From Polytrichum commune (lineage: Eukaryota; Streptophyta; Polytrichopsida; Polytrichales; Polytrichaceae), in assembly GCA_950295325.1 (NCBI GenBank), contig OX485805.1, forward strand, positions 28,881,501-28,945,500: DNA of 64,000 bases, written 5' to 3'. The notes beneath the pieces are model-generated. The model did no database searches and was not told where the DNA came from. It saw nothing but the letters and a program-made list of their open reading frames with translations. The translations under genes and the position numbers were made by a program. Shown here piece by piece: positions 21,406-31,147 of the stretch (positions are counted from its first letter, which is position 1; every line of letters starts with the position of its first letter).

Positions 21406-22722
21406 ATGGATAACAACTATTGGCCTGTGAGGAAGGAACAACATGAAGTAATTAGAACACTCTATGAAGAAGATGTAAATAACTATGAAGTTGTTGTAGA
21501 TGTAGTTAGGAATCTCCATAATCAAGTATTGGAACTTGGCCCTATTGATCCTCCTAGGTGTGGCGGTTCAAGACGTGGAAAAAGACCGAATATTGCACGG
21601 GGAAGAATTGAGGGGCATGAACGCTTGATGAGAGATTATTTTGTGGAGGATCCAATTTATGATGCAAGGATGTTTCGTCAAAGGTTTAGAATGTCCAAGC
21701 GTTTGTTTTTAAGAATATTGGAAAGTGTGCAAAACTATGACTCATATTTTGTGCAAAAACCAGACGCCACTGGCTAGTTGGAGTTGAGTGGCTTGCAAAA
21801 ATGTACAGCATCGATGCATATTTTAGCTTATGGCATCGCATCTGATGCTACTGATGAATATGTACGATTAGCATCAAGCACATCGATGTTGGCATTAAAA
21901 CGATTTGTGCGGGCTATTAGGGCTATATATGAGAGAACATATCTCAGTCAACCTACCAGAGAGGATCTAGAGAAGCAAGTAGCAATTAATACAGAACGTG
22001 GATGGCCCGGTATGTTTGCATCACTAGATTGTGTGCACTATGAGTGGAAGAATTGTCCCACTGCATGGCAAGGCACTTTTCAAGATAGAGAGGGAAAAAA
22101 CTCCATAATATTGGAAGCTATTGCAGACCAAAGCTTGTGGATATGGCATGCCTTCTTTGGTTTTCCTGGGAGAAATAATGACATTAATGTACTTGATCGT
22201 AGTCCTTTAATCGCTAACCTTTTGGAGGGTCATGGCCAAGATATGAGTTTCGAAGTAAATGGTCATAGGTATCCACATTACTACTTGTTAGCAGATGGGA
22301 TTTATCCCAAATGGACTATATTTGTACAAACAATTCATGATCCTCAAGGAGAGAAGCGGCAATACTATGCGAAGATGTAAGAGGCTGCACGTAAAGATGT
22401 AGAGCATTGTTTCGGTGTTTTGCAATCAAGATGGGGAATTATTCAAAATTCAAGTCGTCAATGAGAGTTGAATACCATCAAGGACATTCTTATGGCATGT
22501 GTAATCATGCATAACATGATCATTGAAGATGAAAGAGATCAAGAATTGGACCCCATAATTGCAGAACCCATTAATGTACCGTGGAGACATGGACCTATGA
22601 GACATGGATTAAACTTTGAAGGTTATGTACGTGGACATGAAATGATTCGAGATGAAAGGTCACACTACATGCTTAGAAATGACCTCATGGAACATTTGTG
22701 GGCATTAAAGGGAAACTTATAG
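21406..22722 (+). pseudogene. Harbinger DDE transposase with three in-frame stops
   Basis: A single frame from ATG 21406 to the terminal TAG at 22720-22722 carries stops at 21775-21777 (TAG), 22378-22380 (TAA) and 22462-22464 (TGA), all in the same frame. The N-terminal segment with RGRIEGHERLMRDYF and FRQRFRMSKRLFLRIL is the helix-turn-helix part. The DDE_Tnp_4 core shows MFASLDCVHYEWKNCP (first Asp), HAFFGFPGRNNDINVLDRS (second Asp) and KDVEHCFGVLQSRW (Glu). A normal family protein would be about 438 residues, so only point changes separate it from intact. Confidence 0.88.
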
Positions 22723-23243
22723 TTACTCATGCATGGGTGGTGTTAGACCCAATAGTGTAATAGGTTGATAGTATATTCTCATGAAAATGTTTTATATTTT
22801 ATAGATTATTGACATTGTAAGTTCATTTATTTATATTTAATGAAGACCTTATTTTATTTTTGAATGAACAACAAAAATAATTTATTTTGTATATTTATTT
22901 GCCTATCTATGGGGTTGTACATATTAATTTGATGATGAGTTATTAAATTATTACATTTAACCAACTAGAATTGCTTGAGAAAAATGGCCAAGGCCTTGCG
23001 GAAGACTTGTAGATCATCTCACCCACGTACCAATGATAGAATGTTTGACTTAGAACCACTTACCTTATTAGGACCTCATGCGAGGTATGAGAAACAATGT
23101 CAATTAGACGAAAATTGTAGAGCTTAATCATGCCCCATACATTTTGATGTTATTTTTTTAGAGAGGTTGTAAACTACAAGTGAGCAATAGTACATGTAAG
23201 TGAGTAAAATAATACATTTGTCTTGCAAAAATTGCTAATGAAA
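22723..23243. other. AT-rich 3' flank of Harbinger, no gene
   Basis: AT-rich sequence with polyadenylation-like AATAAT words. Contains the second copy of TCATGCCCCATACAT at 23128-23142. Confidence 0.4.
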
Positions 23244-23640
23244 GGAGAGAACCGACTGCTAGTTACAGATGAACCGGTTGAGTTTCATAAGCACCCGATT
23301 TCAGGAAAATTACCGAACATTATAGAGGAAATTAGGATATGCTTTAAATTGCATATGTTCAATCGAAATATGTGAGCATGTCAATGGTTGGACTTGGAAA
23401 CTGTAGTGTCTCGATCGATTATGCCCTAAATTCTTCTCGTACCTATGATCGGAGAGAACCGGCAGTTAGTTTGAGTAATACCCGGTTGAAGTTCAAGACC
23501 GCAGGAAAATTACCGACCATTTTAGAGGAATTTATGGGTTATACCCCAATTTCATAAATGAAAACCGGAGAGTGTCAACATGTAACCGGTTGGACTTGCA
23601 AACACTAGGATCTCAATCGGTTATGACCCTAAATCTCCCC
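23244..23640. repeat. Diverged tandem duplication of a ~200-bp unit
   Basis: Two adjacent units share GGAGAGAACCG, then AACCGGTTG or CCCGGTTGAA, then CAGGAAAATTACCGA, then TTTAGAGGAA, and end with a TCGGTTATGACCCTAAAT-like phrase. First unit about 23244-23450, second about 23451-23640. No coding signal. Confidence 0.6.
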
Positions 23641-23749
23641 AATCACTGTCCCGCACCCGAAACCCTGCTTTATTTGTACAGAAGAATTTTTACCAATACA
23701 CTTTTCACCTGCTTTCTCAAGGCGCTCCCCGACTAGGAACTCAAAGACG

Positions 23750-23845
23750 AGTTTATGGGTGGGGCATCGTCCGTTAGTCTAACCCTGAACTTAGATGAAT
23801 CGGGATTTGCAGTACCGGATTTTGCAATTCAGGGAGTAGATGGGT
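23750..23845. repeat. MITE-like fragment related to 7706-7820
   Basis: Contains ATGGGTGGGGCAT and ends with GATGGGTGGTGATGCC. Read on the minus strand it gives GCATCACCACCCAT...CTGAATTGCAAAATCCGG, similar to GCATTCCCACCCAT...CTGAACTCAAAACCGG at 7711-7745. Boundaries are approximate. Confidence 0.35.
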
Positions 23846-24189
23846 GGTGATGCCATAAGGCTAACCAAGAAATCGTTTCTTGGCCCTTATTTACTTCCAC
23901 CTTCGTTTGCCTTACCTATGTGGCCTAGACGGTTATTTGCCACCTTGAAGTCCACTAATCCTAAGTGGCTTGCTATGTGACTTACTAGTTTCCTACTAGT
24001 TTCACTAATGTTTACTTGCCTTCTTCATAATCTACTAGTCCAAATTAGCTTACTAATCATGGCCAATTAACCTTACGTAGTATCTTATTATACTAATTGG
24101 CTACCGGCCCGTTGTACGGCTAAGGTGGTTTGATCTCTGCTACGGCCGGTTGATGTCCGAGCTTCCATTTCCATTTCTGATTGTTGTTC

Positions 24190-25005
24190 GAGATTTTGTG
24201 ATGAACAACATGCCACTTCATGAGCTCCGCCAACCGTGTGCAGCTGTACATTTTTCGCAAACGAGGAATCAAAGGAAAATGTCTTAAAACTTTGACAATA
24301 ATTGTTTTGGAGTTATCTACGTACCGCGATTTGTGTCATGTTGGGCACTCCGTTGCATCCTCCAATTCATTCCAAAACAAACAACATCCACCTCTACACG
24401 CATGTATTGAGTTGTAGGACAACCCCAACTTCATCAACAAACATTTTGCCTTGTAAAATGATTTTGGTAGTGTGTTGTCCTTGGATAAAATTGTCTCCTT
24501 CAACAACTTCAACAACTCATCCACAAAGTTGTTAGGTACGGCAAAGGTGGTATAACACACCAGTAGCATGAGTGTTGATGTGAGATGGTTCGAAGAGCTT
24601 CCTGGATAAAGTGGAGTTCTTGCTTCGCATAAGAGGATCTCAGGGTCTATGCTAGTGGGGTCTTTGATGTTCATGGTACTCCCTCTTGTTTCCATGGGGT
24701 CATTTTTTCCGTCCCCTTCCTCATCATTACCTTCATTGTTATTCATTGGGAAACTATCCTCCCCTCTAGGGTCTTCAACCACTGCATCTTCAACTCCGTC
24801 ATGTATGGTGGTTTCGGTTTAGCAACCGTCAAAATATATGTTGTCATACTTGTTGAAACACTTTGCCACCATACGTAGAACCTCGACTTCTCCATCTTGT
24901 CCATCGTTCGAGATGGGCTTAGTGTGTGTCTGCTTTGCATGACCATTTCTTGGTGCATGGGAGAGCAAGCCAATTGGGTTGTACTCGTCATGCCATTCTG
25001 TGGGA
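24190..25005 (-). pseudogene. CACTA TNP2 transposase N-terminal fragment
   Basis: The minus-strand frame reads WHDEYNPIGLLSHAP, then VLRMVAKCFNKYDNIYFDGC with a TAA, then an acidic linker. The TNP2 hallmark region follows: LYPGSSSNHLTSTLML, NTLPKSFYKAKCLLMKLGL, SIHACRGGCCLFWNELED, ECPT with a TGA where CG is expected, and KVLRHFPLIPRLRKMY to LAELMKWHV near 24195. These are the Transposase_21-type motifs of CACTA elements. Two stops and loss of everything after KWH make it a dead fragment. Confidence 0.75.
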
Positions 25006-25330
25006 AAACGTTTTGGGAATCAATATGTGTCACAAACGCCGGTACACAAATTCTGTGAACATAGAACCCTCTCCACCACAGACGTGTTACGTGGTAGGAC
25101 TCCCATGCAACACACATATACAAACAATGAATGTGAAAGACTTGTTACATTCCCACTACACATGTATGCCGTGGCCATGATTTTTGATCCAAATGTTTTT
25201 TTGGGCATCGAAGTTTGCGCCATATATTTTTTTGCAAATTATATCTTGTCAATACAAAACATGACTTGGTAAAGTCATATTAGAGAACACATGACAGAGT
25301 GTAGTCATTCCAAGGATGGACTATTGGATG

Positions 25331-25567
25331 TCAGCGTATGTACAACGCGGTGTGTGGCTCCAGCGAGTAGTGTGCATACAATTCTTCTCCGACTAAAATG
25401 TCCCTTATCGCTATGGTAATTACATATCCCCATTCATGTTTGTTCCATGGTTTGGGCAACATGCAAAATTCCCACACCACATTTCCTATCTCTTTGCGCC
25501 CTATGGAACTATTTATGAAGCCAACGACATTTCCCTTCATTACATCTCCATTGATGTACACGTCCAA
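25331..25567 (-). pseudogene. SET-domain-like fragment inside the CACTA element
   Basis: 78 codons. The segment GNVVGFINSSI is like the SET-domain NHS motif region (G.xxxFINHS). NVVWEFCMLPKPWN is an inserted strand, and WGYVITIAIRDILVGEELYAHYS matches the GEEL.xxY substrate/cofactor pocket at the SET C-terminus. SET proteins are lysine methyltransferases. Only the C-terminal half of a domain is present, so this is a captured piece rather than an enzyme. It lies 300 bp upstream of the TNP2 fragment on the same strand. Confidence 0.5.
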
Positions 25568-25753
25568 CTCAGCTTACATTGCATATGACTTCACTCAAGG
25601 TTGTGCCTTGCTCAAAGTTTTGTATTCTTCTCAATGTTTTTATTCAATGTTCTTGCTCAATGTTTTTTCTCTGCCCGGGCAAGTCAAAGAAGGTCACGAA
25701 CACCAAGGCTAGTTAAGGCATGCCCCACGTGTTGTCGGGAACGCAGATCTTGT

Positions 25754-25762
25754 CCTTTTATA
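25754..25762 (-). promoter_or_regulatory. TATA-box-like site of the minus-strand CACTA genes
   Basis: TATAAAAGG on the minus strand, about 190 bp before the SET-like frame and about 180 bp inside the element end. Position and match to the TATA consensus are the only support. Confidence 0.4.
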
Positions 25763-25910
25763 CGCCCCAACTACCGTATATATTCATATGATAGATGTCC
25801 GAAGCGACTCCTCGGTAATGAATAAACCCAGTCAACGCGCGCGTCATCCTCCTCCGTTGCCTTGTCAATCATATTTTGGGATTTTTTACTGAATCAGTCA
25901 TAAATCGTAA

Positions 25911-28900
25911 TCATAAAACATACGATTTTTGCTGTGTCAAAGAATGCAAGTTCCTCAATCCCTCCCATAATGTCATCAAGTGGTAACATTTAGACAAATC
26001 CAATGATGTCAAAGAACTCAAGTTCCGCAATCCCTTCGGTAATGCCGTCAACCTCTCACACCCAGACAAATTCAATGTTTTCAAAGAAGTCAATTTCCCC
26101 AATCCCTCCGGTAATGCCGTCAAGTTCTTACACCAAGACAAATCCAATGTTGTTAAAGAAGTCAAGTTTCCCAATCCCTCCGGTAATGTCGTCAACCTCG
26201 TACACCAAGAAATATCCAATGTTGTCAAAGAAGTCAAATTTCCCAATCCCTCCAGTAATATCGTCAACCTCAAACATTCAGACAAATCCATTGATGTCAA
26301 AGAACTCAAGTTCCCCAATCCCTCCGGTAATGCCGTCAACCTCTCACACCGAGACAAATTCAATGTTATCAAAGAAGTCAACTTCCCCAATCCCTCCGGT
26401 AATGTCATCAAGCTCAAACATCCAAACAAGTTCAATATTGTCAAAGAAGTCAAGTTCCCCAATCCCTCCGGTAATGCCGTCAAGCTCTTACACCAAGACA
26501 AATCCAATGTTGTCAAACAAGTCAAGTTCCCCAATCCCTGCGGTAATGTCGTCAACCTCGAACAATTAGACAAATTCAATGTTGTCAAAGAAGTCAACTT
26601 CTCCAATCCCTCCATTAATGTCCTCAACCTCCAACACAAAGACAAATTCAAGTTTGTCAAAGAAGTCAAGTCCCCCATTCCCTCCGGTAATGCCGTCAAC
26701 CTCTCACACCGAAACAAATTCAATGTTGTCAAAGAAGTCAACTTCTCCAATCCCTCCGGTAATGCCATCAAGCTCTTACACCAAGACAAATCCAATGTTG
26801 TCAAAGAAGTCAAGTTCCCCAATCCCTCTGGTAATGTCGTCAAACTCTCACACCAACACAAATCCAATGTTGTCAAAGAAGGCATGTTCCCCAATCCCTC
26901 CGGTAATGTTGTCAAGCTCGAACAACTTGATAATTTCAATGTTGTCAAAGAAGTCAAGTTCCCCAATCCCTCCGGTAATGCCGTCAAGCTCTTACACCAA
27001 GACAAATCCAATGTGGTCAAAGAAGTCAAATTTCCCAATCCCTCCGGTAATGTCGTCAACCTCAAACAATCAGACAAATTCAATGTTGTCAAAGAACTCA
27101 AGTTTCCCAATCCCTCCGGTAATGTCGTCAACCTCCAACACAAAGACAAATTCAAGATTGTCAAAGAAGTCAAGTTCCCCAATCCCTCCATTAATGTCAT
27201 CAAGCTCTCACACCAAGACAAATCCAATGTTGTCAAAGAAGGCACGTTCCCCAATCTCTCTGGTAATGTTGTCAAGCTCGAACAGCTTGACAATTTCAAT
27301 GTTGTCAAAGAAGTCAAGTTTCCCAATCCCTTCGGTAATGTTGTCAACCTCGAACATCCACACAAATCCAATGATGTCAAAGAAATCAAGTTTCCCAAAC
27401 CCTCCGGTAATGTCGTCAAGCTCGAACATCCAAACAAGTTCAATATTGTCAAAGAAGTCAAGTTCCCCAATCCCTCCGGTAATGTCGTCAAGCTCGAACA
27501 GCTTGATAAATTCAATGTTGTAAAAGAAGTCAAATTCCTCAATCCCTCCGGTAATGTCGTCAAGTTGTAACATTCGGACAAATCCAATGATGTCAAAGAA
27601 GTCAAGTTCCCCAATCCCTCCGGTAATGCCATCAACCTCTGACACCGAGACAAATTCAATATTGTCAAAGAAGTCAACTTCTCCAATCCCTCCGGTAATG
27701 CCGTCAAGCTCTTACACCAAGACAAATCCAATGTTGTCAAAGAAGTCAAGTTCCCCAATCCCTCTGGTAATTTCGTCAACCTCTCACACCGAGACAAATT
27801 CAATGTTGTCAAAAAAGTGAACTTTTCCAATCCCTCCGGTAATGCCGTCAAGCTCTTACACCAAGACAAATCCAATGTTGTCAAAGAAGTCAAGTTCCCC
27901 AATCCCTCCGGTAATGTCGTCAAGCTCGAGCAGCTTGACAAATTCAATGTTGTGAAAGAAGTCAAATTCCTCAATCCCTCTGGTAATGTCGTCAAGTTGT
28001 AACATTCACACAAATCCAATAATATCAAAGAAGTCAAGTTTGCCAATCCCTCCGGTAATGCCATCAACCTCTCACACCGAGACAAATTCAATGTTGTCAA
28101 AGAAGTCAACTTCTCCAATCCCTCCGGTAATGCCGTCAAGCTCTTACACCAAGACAAATCCAATGATGTCAAAGAAGTCAAGTTCCCCAATCCCTCCGGT
28201 AATGCCGTCAACAGCTCACACCGAGACAAATTCAATGTTGTCAAAGAAGTCAACTTCTCCAATCCCTCCCGTAATGGTGTCAAGCTCTTACACCAAGACA
28301 AATCCAATGTTGTCAAAGAAGTCAAGTTCCCCAATCCCTCTGGTAATGTCGTCAAACTCTCACACCAACACAAATCCAATGTTGTCAAAGAAGGCATGTT
28401 CCCCAATCCCTCCGGTAATGTTGTCAAGCTCGAACAACTTGATAATTTCAATGTTGTCAAAGAAGTCAAGTTCCCCAATCCCTCCGGTAATGCCGTCAAG
28501 CTCTTACACCAAGACAAATCCAATGTTGTCAAAGAAATCAGATTTCCCAATCCCTCCGGTAATGTCGTCAACCTCAAACAATCAGACAAATTCAATGTTG
28601 TCAAAGAACTCAAGTTTCCCAATCCCTCCGGTAATGTCGTCAACCTCCAACACAAAGACAAATTCAAGATTGTCAAAGAAGTCAAGTTCCCCAATCCCTT
28701 CGTTAATGTCATCAAGCTCTCACACCAAGACAAATCCAATGTTGTCAAAGAAGGCACGTTCCCCAATCCCTCCGGTAATGTGGTCAAGCTCGAACAGCTT
28801 GACAATTTCAATATTGTCCAAGAAGTCAAGTTCCCCAATCCCTTCGGTAATGTTGTCAACTTCGAACATCCACACAAATCCAATGATGTCAAAGAAATCA

Positions 28901-31147
28901 AGTTCCCCAATCCCTCCGGTAATGTCCTCAAGCTTGAACATCCAAACAAATTCAATGTTGTCAAAGAAGTCAAGTTCCCCAATCCCTTCGGTAATGTTGT
29001 CAAGCTCGAACAACTTGACAATTTCAATGTTGTGAAAGAAGTCAAATTCCCCAATCCCTCCGGTAAGGTCGTCAAGTTGTAACATTCAGACAAATCCAAT
29101 GATGTCAAAGAACTCAAGTTCCCCAATCCCTCCGGTAATGCCGTCAACCTCTCACACCAAGACAAATTCAATGTTGTTAGAGAAGTTAAGTTTCCCAATC
29201 CCTCCGGTAACGCTGTCAAGCTCTTACACCAAGAGAAATCCAATGTTGTCAAAGAAGTCAAGTTCCCCAATTCCTCTGGTAATGTCGTCAAACTCGAACA
29301 ACTTGATAATTTCAATGTTGTCAAAGAAGTCAAGTTCCCCAATCCCTCCGGTAATGCCGTCAAGCTCTTACACCAAGACAAATCCAATGTGGTCAAAGAA
29401 GTCAAATTTCCCAATCCCTCCGGTAATGTCGTCAACCTCAAACAATCAGACAAATTCAATGTTGTCAAAGAACTCAAGTTCCCCAATCCCTCCGGTAATG
29501 TCGTCAAACTCGAACACCGAGACAATTTCAATGTTGTCAAAGAAGTCAAGTTCCCCAATCCCTCCGGTAATGTCCTCAAGTTGTAACACCGAGACAAATT
29601 CAATGTTGTCAAAGAGGTCAAGTTCCCCAATCTCTCCGGTAATGCTGTCAAGCTCTTACACCAAGAAAAATCCAATGTTGTCAAAGAAGTCAAGTTCCCC
29701 AATCCCTCCGGTAATGTCGTCAAGCTCTCACACGAAAACAAATCCAATGTTGTCAAAGAAGTCAAGTATCCCAATGCTTTTGGTAATGTCGTCAACCTCT
29801 CACACTGAGACAAATTCCATGTTGTCAAAGAAGTCAAGTTCCCCAATCTCTCCGGTGATGCCGTCAAGCTTTTACACCAAGACAAGTCCAATGTTGTCAA
29901 AGAGGTCAAGTTCCCCAATCCCTCCGGTAATGTCGTCAAGCTCGTACACCAAGACAAATCCAATGATGTCAAAGAAGTCAAGTTCTCCAATCCCTCCGGT
30001 AATAACCTCAAGCTCTTACACCGAGACAATTTCAATGTTGTCAAAGAAGTCAAGGTCCCCAATCCCTCCGGTAATATCGTCAACCTCTCACACCAAGACA
30101 AATTCAATTTTGTCAAAGAAGTCAAGTTCCCTAATTCCTTCGGTAATGTCGTCAAGTTGTTACATTGAGACAAATCCAATGTTGTCAAAGAAGTCAAGTT
30201 CCCCAATCCCTCCGGTAATGTCGTCAAACCCGAACATATAGACAAATCCAATGTTGTCAAAGAAGTCAAGTTCCCCAATTCCTCCGATAATATCGTCAAC
30301 CTCGCACAATCAGACAAATTCAATGTTGTTAAAGAACTCAAGTTCCCCAATCTCTCCGGTAATGTCGTCAAGCTTTGACAGGAAGACAAATTCAATGTTG
30401 TCAAAGAAGTCAAGTTCCCCAATCCCTCCGGTAATGTCGTCAAGCTATTACACCCAGACAATTTCAATGTTGTCAAAGAAGTCAAGTTCCCCAATCCTTC
30501 TGGTAATGTTGTCAACCTTTGAGGGTAATGCAAATTCAATGTTGTTACAGAAGTCAAGTTCCCAAATCCCTTTGATAATGTCGTCAAGCTTTCACACCAA
30601 GACAAATCCAATGTTGTCAAAGAACTCAAGTTCCCCAATGCCTCCGGTAATGTCGTGAACCTCTCACACCAAGACAAATTTAATGTTGTCAAAGAAGTCA
30701 AATTCCCCAATCCCTCTGGTAATGTCGTCAAGTTGTAACATTCAGACAAATCCAATGTTGTCAAAGAACTCAAGTTTCCCAATCTCTCCGGTAATGTTGT
30801 CAACCTCTCACACCGACACAAATTCAATGTTGTCAAAGAAGTCAAGTTCCCCAATCCCTCTGGTAATGTCGTCAACCTCTCACACCTATTGAAATCCAAT
30901 GTTCTCAAAGAAGTCAAGTTCTCCAATCCCTCCGGTACTGCCGTCAATCCTTTACATATCAAAAGTCGAAGGGAGCTTACATCAAGGTTTTTTTTGCGTG
31001 TGGAATTGTCCCTAAGCCATTGTGAAATTTCTTCATCTATATAAATTGCTTCTAATTTCTTGTAGTTCTGGGATTCCAATGCACCACAAAATGTCAAAAT
31101 TATCTTTCGCTCATTAGAGTGGTAACAAAATTCAACTATTGTGTTTA
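25911..31147 (-). CDS. Exon 3: about 70 tandem 24-residue leucine-rich repeats
   Basis: An uninterrupted frame of about 1,745 codons. After about 60 residues (VEFCYHSNERKI, EEISQWLRDNS) it is a regular array with consensus LTTLxLSxCxxLTTLPEGLGN, 24 residues per repeat. Counting by length gives about 70 repeats, far more than the 10-40 usual in plant NBS-LRR proteins. Blocks of 21 repeats (1,512 bp; 26884-27523 against 28396-29035) and of 6 repeats (432 bp) are duplicated. The array ends LRNLHSLT, and the last codons QQKSYVL plus TGA lie in a CACTA terminus. The likely-looking acceptor CAG at 31170-31172 would be followed at once by TGA in frame. An acceptor at TAATGAG or CGAAAG nearer 31110 would keep phase 0. 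Confidence 0.85.

Larger units (their letters stand above)
19340..22722. mobile_element. PIF/Harbinger DNA transposon (two divergent genes), defective
   Basis: It has the two-gene layout of this superfamily: a Myb/NAM-associated ORF1 on the minus strand (19340-21035) and a DDE transposase on the plus strand (21406-22722), separated by a 370-bp AT-rich divergent promoter region. Both genes carry stops. A 410-bp hAT-like MITE sits in ORF1. The terminal repeats and 3-bp TSD could not be placed, so the real element extends beyond these limits. Confidence 0.8.
24190..25936 (-). mobile_element. CACTA-like transposon fragment, minus orientation, 5' end intact
   Basis: The terminus at 25936 reads, on the minus strand, CACAGCAAAAATCGTATG and continues TTTATGACTG and AAATCCCAAAATATGA, matching the CACTA-like arm in the intron at 250-314. 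Inside lie a TATA-like site, a SET-like fragment and the N-terminal part of a TNP2 transposase, all on the minus strand. The 3' part is missing: TNP2 homology fades near 24190. It abuts the last codons of the LRR gene. Confidence 0.65.

Noticed and set aside
24926-25272. Plus-strand frames across the second CACTA fragment
   Set aside because: The minus strand carries the TNP2 motifs; the plus frames overlap them and have no domain.
26003-30892. Long plus-strand frames repeating MLSKKSSSPIPPVM and FPNPSGNVV units
   Set aside because: They are exact antisense shadows of the 72-bp LRR repeat on the minus strand; a codon-multiple repeat keeps other frames open as well.
26000-30950. CRISPR-like array of short regular repeats
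   Set aside because: The repeats are contiguous coding LRR units without spacers, in a eukaryotic gene.
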